Shown piece after piece: positions 16,358-26,226 of a stretch of 56,150 nt of DNA. A program made the translations under genes and the position numbers. The DNA comes from UBA2387 sp019454665. GTDB lineage: Bacteria; Armatimonadota; Fimbriimonadia; Fimbriimonadales; Fimbriimonadaceae. The notes beneath the pieces are model-generated. The model saw nothing but the letters and a program-made list of their open reading frames with translations. It was not told where the DNA came from and ran no database searches. Location of the stretch: assembly GCA_045862995.1 (NCBI GenBank), contig BTVX01000022.1, positions 1 to 56,150 of the forward strand. The letters are read 5' to 3'. Numbering within the stretch: position 1 is the first letter of the stretch; the number at the start of each line of letters is the position of its first letter.

Positions 16358-17377
16358 TCACTCGCGCCCGGCGCGCCAAGCCATGAACTCCTTGGTCATA
16401 TCCTGAGCACCCGTCGGGCGATCCGAAAGACGACCGCCCCGCAACTTGGCAAAGAGGGCGGCTTCCTCGCGAAGCCGCTCTCGCGTTTGCGTCCAAGCCT
16501 CGTCGCGGGGGACGGCGCGTGCCCCCGCCGCGGGAGGCGTGACGGAGGCGGGTGCGGGCCGCGTCCCCCGTTCGGGCGGCGGCGCCACGCTCAGCGCTTG
16601 GGCTTCGCCTCGAATCGTCTCTGCCGTGGCGAGGCCCCCCAGAAGGCCCACCTGCCGCTCTTGAAGTTCCCGCCGACTCTCGATCTCGGCCAAACGTTCG
16701 GTCAGGAACGCGTCCGACTCCTCGTAATGCTGGGCGATGATCGCATCGGCGTCCCGGTCGTAACGGCGTCGCGCTTCACGAATCTCGGTCCATAAGCGGC
16801 GAGCGGTCTCGTAGTGCTCCCTGGCCAAGGGGTTCGTCGGGGCTTCGCCCCAGGTCTCGGGCTCCGGGTGATAGCCCACGTTGACCGTCTGAACCAGCAG
16901 AGGACCGACCTCCTCGCCATAGGCAACCAATCGGTCGCGCAAGCGGGCCATTGCGACGCCGAACGACTCGACGGCGAACGCCTCGTAGGCTCGGACCGCG
17001 GCGCGGCGTTCGGCGGCCATGCGCTCGGTCGTGGCGATCCGCACCATCTCCCGTCGGCGCTCGCTTTCGGCGTCGCGAATCTCGCCCAGATAGGCTTCGA
17101 TCCGCCCTTGCATCGCCTCGCGAACGTCTTGGAACTCCGTGTCGAGTCGGTCAACCGAAGGCAACGCGACCTCGACCCTGGCCGGGAAGGGCGGCAGGGA
17201 CAGGGTGCGCGGGGCGGGCGCCTCGATGGTCGCCTCGGGCACGGCGTCCAGGTCCACATACATCAACGGGCTGCCCGTGGAGCAGCCCGCCGACCACAAA
17301 GCGATCGCGAGAGCGAGGACGCTAGCTCTTGGCGTCCATCGCCTTGACCACGTTCTCGGTGAGGTTGTTGGCGCCAT
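16358..17377 (-). CDS. coiled-coil envelope lipoprotein, last gene of the bamA operon
   Basis: A 339-residue protein. It has an Arg-rich N terminus, a hydrophobic segment and the lipobox WSAGC, then long Glu/Arg/Ala-rich helices (~70-270) and a proline-rich linker before a final helix. It resembles extended periplasmic lipoproteins; no family is assigned. The start is uncertain: 17377 is the nearest ATG giving a lipoprotein signal, and it overlaps the upstream Skp-like gene by 56 bases. Its position after tamB-bamA-skp suggests an outer-membrane assembly role, which is an inference. Confidence 0.7.
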   Translation of the reverse strand: MAPTTSPRTWSRRWTPRASVLALAIALWSAGCSTGSPLMYVDLDAVPEATIEAPAPRTLSLPPFPARVEVALPSVDRLDTEFQDVREAMQGRIEAYLGEIRDAESERRREMVRIATTERMAAERRAAVRAYEAFAVESFGVAMARLRDRLVAYGEEVGPLLVQTVNVGYHPEPETWGEAPTNPLAREHYETARRLWTEIREARRRYDRDADAIIAQHYEESDAFLTERLAEIESRRELQERQVGLLGGLATAETIRGEAQALSVAPPPERGTRPAPASVTPPAAGARAVPRDEAWTQTRERLREEAALFAKLRGGRLSDRPTGAQDMTKEFMAWRAGRE

Positions 17378-17981
17378 AGGGAGCGACTCGGGCATCGAAC
17401 ACGACGCTGTAGCCTTGGGCTCGGGCGACTTCGTTGACGGCGTCGCGCACACGCTTCACCGTCTCTTCGTCCTGCTTGCGGACCCAGCCTTCCAGATCGT
17501 TGGTGAACTCCTGCGCCCACCGCTGGGCCAGATCGCCGATTTGTTGCGCTTGGGTGCCGTATTGCTGCATCAAAGCACGCTCTTCAGCCGTCAGCTGGGT
17601 GGTTTTGGTGCTGAGTTCGGTGTTCTTGGCGTCGGTCTTCTTGATGTCCTCTTTGAGCTTGTCCAGTTCGGCCTTTTCAGCGGCGGAAGTCTCTTTGAGC
17701 GAGAGATCGCGGAGCTTGGTCGCTTGCTCGACGGTCATGATCCGGTAGGTGTTCATGAACTCCAACAGGCCCTCGCGCTGCACACGCATGGCGCGGAAGC
17801 GTTCTTCGCTCCCTTTGCCGAACTGACTTCGGGCCACGACGTCGGCGAGATCGACGACGCCGGTCTTCTCGGCTTGAGGGGCGAAGCCCCCTCCGAGCAT
17901 CATTCCGGCAAAAAGGGCGGCGACCAGCCAGCCCGAGGCGAGCGCGGTGTTCTTGTTCATAAGCGAGGATTTGCGTCCCAT
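17322..17981 (-). CDS. OmpH/Skp-like periplasmic chaperone
   Basis: A 219-residue protein with a signal segment (from M-N-K-N-T, hydrophobic to GGGFA), then GVVDLADVVARS. Next come long Lys/Glu-rich coiled-coil helices (~65-150) and a compact end (VARAQGYSVVFDARV) typical of OmpH. Skp trimers hold unfolded outer-membrane proteins for the Bam machinery. The start is 3 bases after the bamA stop; an ATG at 17960 is a good alternative. It lies directly behind bamA, as in many diderms. Confidence 0.87.
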   Translation of the reverse strand: MGRKSSLMNKNTALASGWLVAALFAGMMLGGGFAPQAEKTGVVDLADVVARSQFGKGSEERFRAMRVQREGLLEFMNTYRIMTVEQATKLRDLSLKETSAAEKAELDKLKEDIKKTDAKNTELSTKTTQLTAEERALMQQYGTQAQQIGDLAQRWAQEFTNDLEGWVRKQDEETVKRVRDAVNEVARAQGYSVVFDARVAPYGANNLTENVVKAMDAKS

Positions 17982-17984
17982 CTG

Positions 17985-19799
17985 TTAGAAAGACGACCCG
18001 ATGATGAAGTGGGTACGGTTGCCGCCGTTCTCGTTGAACGAAAAGTCCAATCGGATCGGCCCGAGCGGCGTTTTGAAGCTGAGGCCCAAGCCGTAGCCCA
18101 TGAGCATCTTGGGACGTTTGTACTGCTTGAAGTCGTTGACGCCGACGTAGCCGTTCCACGCGCCGCCGTAGTCCACGTGGGCCACGAGGTTGAACGACTT
18201 CTGGATCGGGTAGCGGTACTCGAGCGTGGCCGTGGCCGTCTCTTTGCCCCAGAACCGGTCGTCCGAGTAACCGCGCAACGTGTTCGAACCGCCCGCGAAG
18301 AACTGCTCGAAGAACGGCACGTCGCCCGAAATGATGCCGTAGCGAAGCCTCAGCGCCAAGACGCGGCGCGGGTCGTCGAACTTCTCGCGAGCGGGTTGGT
18401 CCGACCAGTAACGACGGTACTCCACGTACGACCGTAGAAACGACTTGTTGCCCAACACCGAAGTGTCGGGAACCAGGCCGCCCACCGACTTGATGTTGCT
18501 GTAACCGGGCTCGACCGCCACGCGGAACCAATCGCCGCGCGAAGGGTCAATGTCCACGTCGCGCCGGTTCCACGTCAGGCCGAACTGGAGCGAAGCCAGA
18601 TCGCCATCCTGCTGGATGAAGCCCGAGCTGCGCGCCTCGTCGGAGCCCAGCGTCTTGATCGTCTCCATGCGGGCCTGCACCGTGCCCACCAGCGTATCGT
18701 TGAACGGCCGTCCGACGCCGACGGTCGCGCCGGTGCGCCGCTCGGAATAGTCCTGGCCCGTCGGCGAATCCGAGGCGTTCCCGCCTCCGCCGAAGTAGTT
18801 GCCCGAGAAGCGGTACGACTCGCGGCTGTAGACGCTGACGCTGAGCGACGTGTCCTTGGAATCGAGGAACGGGTGCGTGTAGTCCACGCCGACGCTCAGC
18901 CCACGACCCGTGGTGGCTTGGATGAACTCGACGCCCAACGACTGGCCCGTCCCCCGGAAGTTGCTGTCGCGGAACCGCACGAGACCCGCAAAGCGGCTGC
19001 GCGGATCCACCTGGACGCCGAAGTCCACGTTGCCCGTGCGCGTTTCCTTCACGGCCAAAGTCAAGTCGAGCTTGCCGATCTCGGGCTCTGCCTGACCGGG
19101 CTCGATGCTCTCGAACCACTGCGTGCCGTAGATGCGGCGCAGGTCGCGCTGCCACTTCGGGATCGAAAACGTATCGCCGGGCCGCGTCTTGATCAGCCGG
19201 CGCATGATCGAGTCGCTGGTCTTCGTGTTGCCCGTGACCGTGATCGAATTGACCGTCAGAATGATGATGGCCACGTTGAGCGTGTTGGGCGAATCCTCAA
19301 GCGGCCCCACATCGGCCACCTGGGCGAAAAAGCCCTTCTTGGCGAACATCTCTTCGATGGAGCGACCGTCGGCGGAGGCCATCTTGAGGTTGTAGATGTT
19401 GCCCACTTTCAGGCTCATCGCCGCCAGAATCTCTTCCTGCTTGACCGCCTTGTCGTCGTTGCCGACTACGCGGATTTCGAGGATCTTGTCGAACTCCACG
19501 ACGTCAACCAAAACCTCCCACTCGCGATCGTTGATGGCGCGGCCACGGATGTCCACGGCCTTGAAAAAGCCCATATCCTCGATGGAGCGCTTGTCGGCAT
19601 CGAGGGTCGCCTGCTGGTAGGGCCGATCCACCCGGGTGCGCATGATCGCCGTGATGGCGTCTTCGCGGACGGCAGAGTTGCCTCGGATGGTCACCTGCTT
19701 GACGAGCGCGTCCTGTGCCCAAGCGGCTCCGGCCACCCACAGCACAGCGACCAACACGCCCCACCGGGCGACGAGCGAGAATCGTGGGGAATACGTCAT
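17985..19799 (-). CDS. bamA: outer-membrane assembly factor BamA (Omp85 family)
   Basis: A 604-residue protein with a signal peptide ending AAWA, about three POTRA domains (~30-260; e.g. VKQVTIRGNSAVRED, ILEIRVVGNDD, VNSITVTGNTKTSD), then a 16-strand-type beta barrel. The Omp85 signature appears as GGSNTLRGYSDD. The barrel ends with IRLDFSFNENGG and a C-terminal Phe. It inserts beta-barrel proteins into the outer membrane. Three POTRA repeats rather than five makes it shorter than E. coli BamA; TamA is an alternative name, but linkage to tamB and skp fits either. The start at 19799 is chosen for the signal peptide. Confidence 0.92.
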   Translation of the reverse strand: MTYSPRFSLVARWGVLVAVLWVAGAAWAQDALVKQVTIRGNSAVREDAITAIMRTRVDRPYQQATLDADKRSIEDMGFFKAVDIRGRAINDREWEVLVDVVEFDKILEIRVVGNDDKAVKQEEILAAMSLKVGNIYNLKMASADGRSIEEMFAKKGFFAQVADVGPLEDSPNTLNVAIIILTVNSITVTGNTKTSDSIMRRLIKTRPGDTFSIPKWQRDLRRIYGTQWFESIEPGQAEPEIGKLDLTLAVKETRTGNVDFGVQVDPRSRFAGLVRFRDSNFRGTGQSLGVEFIQATTGRGLSVGVDYTHPFLDSKDTSLSVSVYSRESYRFSGNYFGGGGNASDSPTGQDYSERRTGATVGVGRPFNDTLVGTVQARMETIKTLGSDEARSSGFIQQDGDLASLQFGLTWNRRDVDIDPSRGDWFRVAVEPGYSNIKSVGGLVPDTSVLGNKSFLRSYVEYRRYWSDQPAREKFDDPRRVLALRLRYGIISGDVPFFEQFFAGGSNTLRGYSDDRFWGKETATATLEYRYPIQKSFNLVAHVDYGGAWNGYVGVNDFKQYKRPKMLMGYGLGLSFKTPLGPIRLDFSFNENGGNRTHFIIGSSF

Positions 19800-19866
19800 G
19801 CCTGTTCTGTGCGCTTCAACCGCGACTTGACCGTCATTATGGCCCGAAAGCCGAAGCCGCACCGCA

Positions 19867-22800
19867 CTACAGACGTTTCGAAACCTGGAGCGATACCTTC
19901 CAAGGGCGAAGATGATCGAAGCCCACGCTCAAGGTCACGCGGTCTTGCCACCGCGTCCGCACCGGAATGCGGTAGCTCAACCGGACATCGTAGCGGCGGA
20001 TGCCGTCAATCGGGTCCGAGAGTTGTCTACGAGCCTGAAGGATCAACCCGTTCCCGAACGATTTCGCCAACGTAGCCGAAGTGCCCAAAATGTTATGGTA
20101 ATCAACGGAAAGATAGTCTAATCCTATCGAACGACCGAGCTTGTCGGTGATCGGATCGAGGAAGGAGGGCAAGGCGAACCGCGTCAGAGCGTCGCTGATG
20201 AAGCGCTGGTCCACACCGCGCACCTGCAGGTTGTTGAAGAAATCGCTTTGCCCGAGGAGCGACATGACTTGGGCCCGCGAGAGCCCGTCCGGGTCGCTGC
20301 TCGTGCGCACGATGGACGTCCAATCGTCCGAGGCGAGCAGGTCGCCGTCAATCTCCAGCATGACCCGGTACCGCAGGATTTCCTCCGGCCCGAACGGCGC
20401 GGTCACATAGGTGAAAGCCTGCACATCGCGCAGAATCAGCTCGGGCAACGGTTCGGCCTGCGAACCGTCGTACCGCAGGTCAATCGTGCCAGTATCCTTT
20501 TCGAGTGTGATTCTTCCTGTGGGAAGTTGGACAAATCCATCCACGACGTGGAGCGTCGAATCGAAGCGTGGACGCTGAAGCGACCCGGTCAACGTCCCCG
20601 CGCCATCGAGCAACACTTGCGCGCCCGCTGCGCGCACACCGAGCGAGCCCAGCGTTTCCAGTGCGATGTCGAACGTTGGGTTGATGGGGAACGGCGCAGC
20701 CGCCGCCGCCTCGGAAAACGCATCGGGGGCTCGGTAGAACGTGTTGCGCAACGTCAGGTTGCCCGAGACGTGGGGCGTTCGCAACCGACCGGAGATCAGA
20801 CCGTTGCCGTCGAGGATCGTGCCGAAAACGCCCATGCCGGGATCGCTGAACTCGAACTCGATGGGTTGGGCGGAGTAGCTGCCCACCACCGGCAAGTCGT
20901 CGAGCGCCGTGGTGCCTCGAACCAGTGCCTCGAGGAGACCGTCGAATGGCACAGCGAGCATCGCATGGAACGTTCCCGCCTGTTTGCCGCGCCGCGCCTC
21001 GAACGCCACATCGGTCACAAGCGAGGAGTTCTCGCCCTTGAGCAAATCCAGCCGCAGCTCGGCCTGCCGCGATTCGATTCGACCGTCCAGGGCGGTGATC
21101 CGGTCTCCCCACAACCTGACGTTCCCCTGCACACCCCACTGCCCCGAGTTGCGCTCGACCTGCAGACGAGCCGAACCCCGAGCCCCTTCGGTTTGCACCT
21201 TTTGCGCCGCCAGCGTCGCCGCAAACGGGTCCAAGCCCTGTTCGGGCACGTCGAGGATCAGTTTCAGGGCCTCACGTCCGTCCAGGTCGAAGCCGCGGCT
21301 CAGGTCCGCGTCGAATGACTCGATGAAACCAGACGCCCCGTTGTAGACAAACCTCCCACCCTCGGCGTGGAGCCACCTGTTGCGGTACTCGATGGTGTCC
21401 ACGTTCAAACCGAAGCTCAGTTCGGATTGATCGGCCCCCGGTCGCAAGGCGAGGTTCTCCGTCCGCAGACTGGCCCGGGCAACGGGATCGTCCACCGACC
21501 CCCCCACGGCCACCGAGAGGTCCGCACGCCCCTTGAGAGCGGGCAGACTTGGTACCAATCGGTGCAACCACTCAAGGTCCAAATTGGACACTTCGCCGTC
21601 TATCTCGACGTTGCCCCGCTCTTCGGCGGTACCGCTCAACAGGACCAGACCGGGAAGTGGTTGACCCAGGGGGTCGAGTCCCCGGTCCCACCGGAACTGG
21701 TCGAGCGTCCAAAGCCCCTCGCCAGACCTGGCGCCTCGGGCGACGATGCCGCCGATGGCCTGATCGCGGTACGTCATGTTCTGGACCGACAGCGACTCCA
21801 GGACGACCGCCGGGGTGTCCATCGCGCCGCTGGCGGAAGCCTGAACCGAGATGCGGCCCCCAAACTCCTTGACCGTACGCATGAGCGGCCGCTGCGCTTC
21901 GGGCGCCCAAGGCTCGAACGCCGTTGCCAGCGTCGCGAGGTCGAAGTCGGCGGCGTCGAGCGCGAGCGTCCCTTGCTTGGCATTCAGGTCCAAATCGTCC
22001 AAACGGATCGCCAGACGCTGGTCGCCGGGTATCTCGAGTGCGCCATCGAGGCCGCCCGGCCCGTGCCGCAGCCACCAACGGCCGTCGGGCAGCGCGGACG
22101 CGCCCAAGAGGGTCTCCGAGATCAACCCCTGCCCCGCGGCTTGGCTCAACTCCCCATCGTCGAAGCTCGCAGAGACGATGCCGGACAGGCGCGCGCTCAT
22201 GTCAAGGGTGGAAGCCCCCCCGGCGAACGCCTTGACATCAACTCCTTCCATCGCAAGGTCGAACTGACCGCTCCGCGTAGCCGGGTCGAACCCACCGTTG
22301 ACGTCCAATCGGCCACCGGCGGCCTGCGCCGTCGCGGCCTGGACAAACAGCATGCCGCCCTGCCAAAGGAACGGAGCCACCGCCGACTCGATCACGACGC
22401 CGCCATAGCGCAGGCCGGACCCTTTCGCCACGCCCAACACGACCGGTGCATCGAGCGACCCCATGATCCGCGCCGAATCCACCCACGCGTCGCCGATCAA
22501 GTCCTCCCGGTAGCGGTCTACCTGGACGACCGAGGTGGTCAGGAAGCCCTCGATGGCCCGGGTCGCCAAATCCGCCTGCAGCAGGGCCTCGACCGATCCG
22601 AGCGGTGTCAAGGCCCGGATGGCGGGCAAGGACAGGTTCAACCCGTCCAAACGCCAATCGGCTGCGACGAACGGAACGCTGAGGTCTCCAACAGCCAACC
22701 CGAAGCCCTCGATTCGGCCCCGCGCCACGGCACGACCTTGTTCCGTGGCCACCGACGCATCGAGGAAGGCCCTGCCCGCCATCCCGGTCTCCTGCCACGC

Positions 22801-24456
22801 CTGCACAAGGTCCGGGTCGAGGTCCCAACCCTGAACGTCGAGTGCGGCGCCAGCGAATCGCGCCGACCAGTCGTCCGAATCGGGCCCATCCGTCGGAAGG
22901 GCGCCCGCAGCCGCGAGGGCCCCAAAGGGCCCCGCGACGACGGCACGATCCACCGTCAGCAAGCCGCCCTTCCACGCGCCCGAGAACGACCACTCGCCTG
23001 CCAGGGGGCGTGCGAAATCGGGCGAAGCGTAGAGCCCGGAGCCTGCGGCCTCGACGCGGATCTCGGGCTGATCCAACGTGCCCGAGACCGAGGCCGTCAC
23101 CGCCCCGTGCCCCTCCAAGCCTTCGGCGCCGAATCGAACGCCCAAGTCCCGCAGATCCACCTCGACGCGCTCGAAACGGCCGGCCAACCGCCCCGTCTTC
23201 AGGTCGGCGTCGAACCGGCCCGCCAACGCCACACCGTCCCAATCGGATTGCGTCAGGTGCACGGCGACCTGCTGGCCGGCAAGGGCCACCTCGCCCATCG
23301 GGCGGTTCAGCGTCTGGCCCTGGGCCGTGAGTCGGTTCGCCGAGACCATCCATCGCCCGTCCACGCGGTCCCCGCTCACGGTCAAGACGCCCCTTGCCTG
23401 CGAATCCTCGAACGTCACGCCCTCGGGCAGCGCCTTGCGGAACGTGGCGGGAAGGGCTTCCGGACGGGCCGCATCGGCCTCGATCTTGCCGTTGACCAGC
23501 AGCCCCCGATCCCAGCGAGCCGACCCATCGAACGCCACCCGCGCCCCAGGCAACCCGGCCTCGAGGACGCCTTGGGCGGAGACGTCCGACAGGTAACCCT
23601 GATACCGAACGGTGGAAACACGCTCGCCATCCGCGAGCAACCGCTCGCCTCGTGCGACGATGTCGGCGCGGAACTGCCCGTACGCGTTCCAAGGCATTTT
23701 GGCCACAAAGGCGCCATCCACGAGCATTCGGTCGGCATCGTAGCGCCGCTCGTCCAGCAAGTCCTTGAGTTCCCGAACGCGGCGAGCCGACCGCCACACC
23801 CGAGCGACGTCGAGTCCGTTCAGACCACCGGACCACTCGACGCCGCTGGGGCGGATGACCAAGCGACCCGAGGTCGTCCCTTCGACCCCCTCCATCGAGG
23901 CGCGTTCCATCGCGATGAAGGTCGTCTCGCCTTCGTTGTCCGCCCGCGACCACGGGACGCGCAGGTCGGCCACCAAGGGCGGAGTCGCCGTCCGATCCAC
24001 GTACCGGACCCGCGAATCCGCCGCTTCGATCGCGAAGGGCACGGGCGCCTCGCCGGTGTCGCGCTTGGGGAAGAACCGCTCAAAAAGGAACGTGCCGTCC
24101 TCCAGTCGCTCCACCAAAGCGAAGGCCTCGTTCACCCGAACCCGACCGTAGGTCCGCGATCCGGGAAACGGGAGCTCGGCATAGACGCGATCGGCGGAAA
24201 CCAGCAACACTCCACGGCTGTCGCGCACCTGCAAGCCGGACACGACGGCGACGCCTTGGCGCGCATCGAACGTGAGAGAACGTGCGGCGAGTTCGAGAGG
24301 ACCCTCTTGGGTCGCGAGCGCGGCCTTCATCGGAGTCCCGGAGGCCGTCAACGTGCTGGCGAGCGTGAGCGCGTACGAGCCGCCCCAAAGGGCAAGCCCC
24401 AAGACCGGCATCCAAAGTGCCGCCCCGAGCCCATATCTGGCAACCCACCGTCGCAT
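19867..24456 (-). CDS. tamB: TamB-like translocation/assembly module protein (DUF490)
   Basis: A 1529-residue protein with an N-terminal membrane anchor (~10-35) and a very long beta-rich AsmA/TamB-like body of repeated D-L-x-x-x-x-G units. The conserved TamB C-terminal domain contains LPTGRITLEKDTG, the LLGQSD motif and a final strand pattern. TamB-like proteins bridge inner and outer membranes and move phospholipids or assist barrel insertion. It is first in the operon with bamA 67 bases downstream. A weak GGAAG precedes the ATG. Two stretches (about 20080-20130 and 20490-20530) switch to A/T-ending codons. Confidence 0.9.
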   Translation of the reverse strand: MRRWVARYGLGAALWMPVLGLALWGGSYALTLASTLTASGTPMKAALATQEGPLELAARSLTFDARQGVAVVSGLQVRDSRGVLLVSADRVYAELPFPGSRTYGRVRVNEAFALVERLEDGTFLFERFFPKRDTGEAPVPFAIEAADSRVRYVDRTATPPLVADLRVPWSRADNEGETTFIAMERASMEGVEGTTSGRLVIRPSGVEWSGGLNGLDVARVWRSARRVRELKDLLDERRYDADRMLVDGAFVAKMPWNAYGQFRADIVARGERLLADGERVSTVRYQGYLSDVSAQGVLEAGLPGARVAFDGSARWDRGLLVNGKIEADAARPEALPATFRKALPEGVTFEDSQARGVLTVSGDRVDGRWMVSANRLTAQGQTLNRPMGEVALAGQQVAVHLTQSDWDGVALAGRFDADLKTGRLAGRFERVEVDLRDLGVRFGAEGLEGHGAVTASVSGTLDQPEIRVEAAGSGLYASPDFARPLAGEWSFSGAWKGGLLTVDRAVVAGPFGALAAAGALPTDGPDSDDWSARFAGAALDVQGWDLDPDLVQAWQETGMAGRAFLDASVATEQGRAVARGRIEGFGLAVGDLSVPFVAADWRLDGLNLSLPAIRALTPLGSVEALLQADLATRAIEGFLTTSVVQVDRYREDLIGDAWVDSARIMGSLDAPVVLGVAKGSGLRYGGVVIESAVAPFLWQGGMLFVQAATAQAAGGRLDVNGGFDPATRSGQFDLAMEGVDVKAFAGGASTLDMSARLSGIVSASFDDGELSQAAGQGLISETLLGASALPDGRWWLRHGPGGLDGALEIPGDQRLAIRLDDLDLNAKQGTLALDAADFDLATLATAFEPWAPEAQRPLMRTVKEFGGRISVQASASGAMDTPAVVLESLSVQNMTYRDQAIGGIVARGARSGEGLWTLDQFRWDRGLDPLGQPLPGLVLLSGTAEERGNVEIDGEVSNLDLEWLHRLVPSLPALKGRADLSVAVGGSVDDPVARASLRTENLALRPGADQSELSFGLNVDTIEYRNRWLHAEGGRFVYNGASGFIESFDADLSRGFDLDGREALKLILDVPEQGLDPFAATLAAQKVQTEGARGSARLQVERNSGQWGVQGNVRLWGDRITALDGRIESRQAELRLDLLKGENSSLVTDVAFEARRGKQAGTFHAMLAVPFDGLLEALVRGTTALDDLPVVGSYSAQPIEFEFSDPGMGVFGTILDGNGLISGRLRTPHVSGNLTLRNTFYRAPDAFSEAAAAAPFPINPTFDIALETLGSLGVRAAGAQVLLDGAGTLTGSLQRPRFDSTLHVVDGFVQLPTGRITLEKDTGTIDLRYDGSQAEPLPELILRDVQAFTYVTAPFGPEEILRYRVMLEIDGDLLASDDWTSIVRTSSDPDGLSRAQVMSLLGQSDFFNNLQVRGVDQRFISDALTRFALPSFLDPITDKLGRSIGLDYLSVDYHNILGTSATLAKSFGNGLILQARRQLSDPIDGIRRYDVRLSYRIPVRTRWQDRVTLSVGFDHLRPWKVSLQVSKRL

Positions 24457-24562
24457 GGCGTCTTTCTTCCGGCGGGTTCGCCTCGGACCACTGGTTGCGA
24501 CCGAGACAAACGCAGACGAAGTACATTATGGGACGTCTCCGCTACCCGTTGGAGTCGCTCTC

Positions 24563-26137
24563 ATGAACGCCAACGCCCTCAAGTCGCCCGATGAGCTTCG
24601 GGAGAAAGTCGCCGCCTCGAGTTGCCCAACGAGGGGGTTCTACGCCCTTGCGGTGCTCTCGACGACGATCGCCGCCTACGGCCTCCTGGCCAACAGTACA
24701 GCCGTGGTGATCGGCGCGATGCTCGTCGCCCCGCTCATGGGCCCGATCTTCGGAATCGCGCTGGCGTTGGTTCGGGGCGACCGACGCTTGGTGTTCGATG
24801 CCACGGTGGCCGAGGCCACCGGCGTGTTGGTGGTGCTGGGCACCGCGTTCCTGATCGGCTTGGTGCCGTTGCGACCCGACTTCGGCTCCGAGATCATGGC
24901 CCGAACGTCGCCCACGGTGTACGACATCATCGTGGCTCTGGCCTCGGGTGCGGCAGGCGCGTACGCCCAGCTCAACAAGCGCATCGAGGCGTCCATCGCC
25001 GGCGTGGCCATCGCCACGGCCCTGGTCCCGCCGCTGGCGGCGTCCGGTCTGTGCTTCGCGGCGGGGCTCGCCGCTCAGGGATTGGGTGCCTTTCTCCTGT
25101 TCGCGGCGAACTTCTTGGCGATCGAACTGGCGGCGGCGGCGGTGTTCGCGTTCCATGCGTGGTCCGGGGGCGGATTCCAATTCCATATTGACGGCAACAC
25201 CGTCTTCCGCCGCTTCGGGTGGAGCGCCCTGCTGCTGGTCCTGATGGGCTTCTTCATGACGCGGACCCTGGTCGAATCGGTTTCGCAAAAACACTTCGAG
25301 AGCGCGGTGCGCGAGACGCTGGCCGAGGCCATGCGGCAATCGCTCGGCGCCCAGCTGGACGCCGTACGCATCGAGAGGACCCCGGAAGGACCGCGCGTCG
25401 TGGCCGTGGTCCTTACACCGACCCCGTTCGATTCGACGCGCGTCGCGAACCTCGAACGCGTGCTGAGCGAGCGGGTGGGCAACGTCTCCCTCGTGGTGCG
25501 GTCCGTCTCCTCGAAGGACGCCGACCGAGACGGCGCCGTGTTCCTGAGCCAAGACGAACTCTCCAAGAGCAAGTCCTCGACCGAACTGGCCCGGTTCTTC
25601 GAGAGCGCGTCCGCCGCCCTGCGTCTGGGGCTCGCCGATGTCCCGGGTGCGACGCTCGAAGACCTGCGACGAGCGGAAGGAGTTCTGGGAGACGTGCTGC
25701 ACGCCACCGTCAGCGCTCCAGAACCCCTGGGGCCCCAAACCGTCGCCGCGTTGCAGGACCGCGTGGTTCAAGCCACGGGGTCGAACGTGTCCCTTGTGGT
25801 CCGAACCGTCGTCGCCCGCGTCGCCGACCACGAGACCTTTTTGTTCGAGACCGACGGGCCGAAGCTCACCCCTGCCGAAGCGTTCTTGCGACAGGTCGCG
25901 ACAAGCAACCTGCGCCAATCGCTCGAATTTCTGCCCGGAGCGGCGGTCGCCGAGGTGACGTTCGACTTCGGCCAACAGCCGATCCGCTGCCGAGCGACGA
26001 TCGAAGCACCCAGGCTCCTGACCCCAGAGGAAGTGGGCCGGCTGGAAGACGCCCTCAACGACCCCTCGGAGCGCAAGATCGCCCTCGAAGCGCGTGTCGT
26101 GGTGGCCGGCACCATCACCCGGCCGTCGAGCGGCTAG
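24563..26137 (+). CDS. DUF389 membrane protein with repeated soluble C-terminal domains
   Basis: A 524-residue protein. The first ~245 residues are about six hydrophobic helices with the DUF389 core (NSTAVVIGAMLVAPLMGPIFG, then IAGVAIATALVPPLAASG). The remaining ~280 residues are soluble and contain three related units of ~85-90 residues, two carrying NVSLVVRSV or NVSLVVRTV near their ends. The fold resembles BON-like or adhesion modules. Function is unknown in the family. GGAG lies 8 bases before the ATG. It is divergent from tamB with ~106 bases between. Confidence 0.87.
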   Translation: MNANALKSPDELREKVAASSCPTRGFYALAVLSTTIAAYGLLANSTAVVIGAMLVAPLMGPIFGIALALVRGDRRLVFDATVAEATGVLVVLGTAFLIGLVPLRPDFGSEIMARTSPTVYDIIVALASGAAGAYAQLNKRIEASIAGVAIATALVPPLAASGLCFAAGLAAQGLGAFLLFAANFLAIELAAAAVFAFHAWSGGGFQFHIDGNTVFRRFGWSALLLVLMGFFMTRTLVESVSQKHFESAVRETLAEAMRQSLGAQLDAVRIERTPEGPRVVAVVLTPTPFDSTRVANLERVLSERVGNVSLVVRSVSSKDADRDGAVFLSQDELSKSKSSTELARFFESASAALRLGLADVPGATLEDLRRAEGVLGDVLHATVSAPEPLGPQTVAALQDRVVQATGSNVSLVVRTVVARVADHETFLFETDGPKLTPAEAFLRQVATSNLRQSLEFLPGAAVAEVTFDFGQQPIRCRATIEAPRLLTPEEVGRLEDALNDPSERKIALEARVVVAGTITRPSSG

Positions 26138-26212
26138 TTCTCTCAGCCCCAACGCTTGCGGGAACCGAAGGCCCACCAAAGCCGTTGAAGCGGAGGGCGG
26201 TCTTCCGGGCCG

Positions 26213-26218
26213 TATAAT
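26213..26218 (+). promoter_or_regulatory. consensus -10 box of the VKOR-DsbA gene
   Basis: Perfect TATAAT, 8 bases before the GTG start. No Shine-Dalgarno. A strong candidate for a leaderless mRNA. Confidence 0.6.
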
Positions 26219-26226
26219 CGCAAGCT

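Noticed and set aside
21367..24594. 1075-codon open frame on the plus strand
   Set aside because: It is the antisense of tamB in GC-rich DNA, with Arg/Gly/His-rich composition and no motif. The tamB reading has clear family features.
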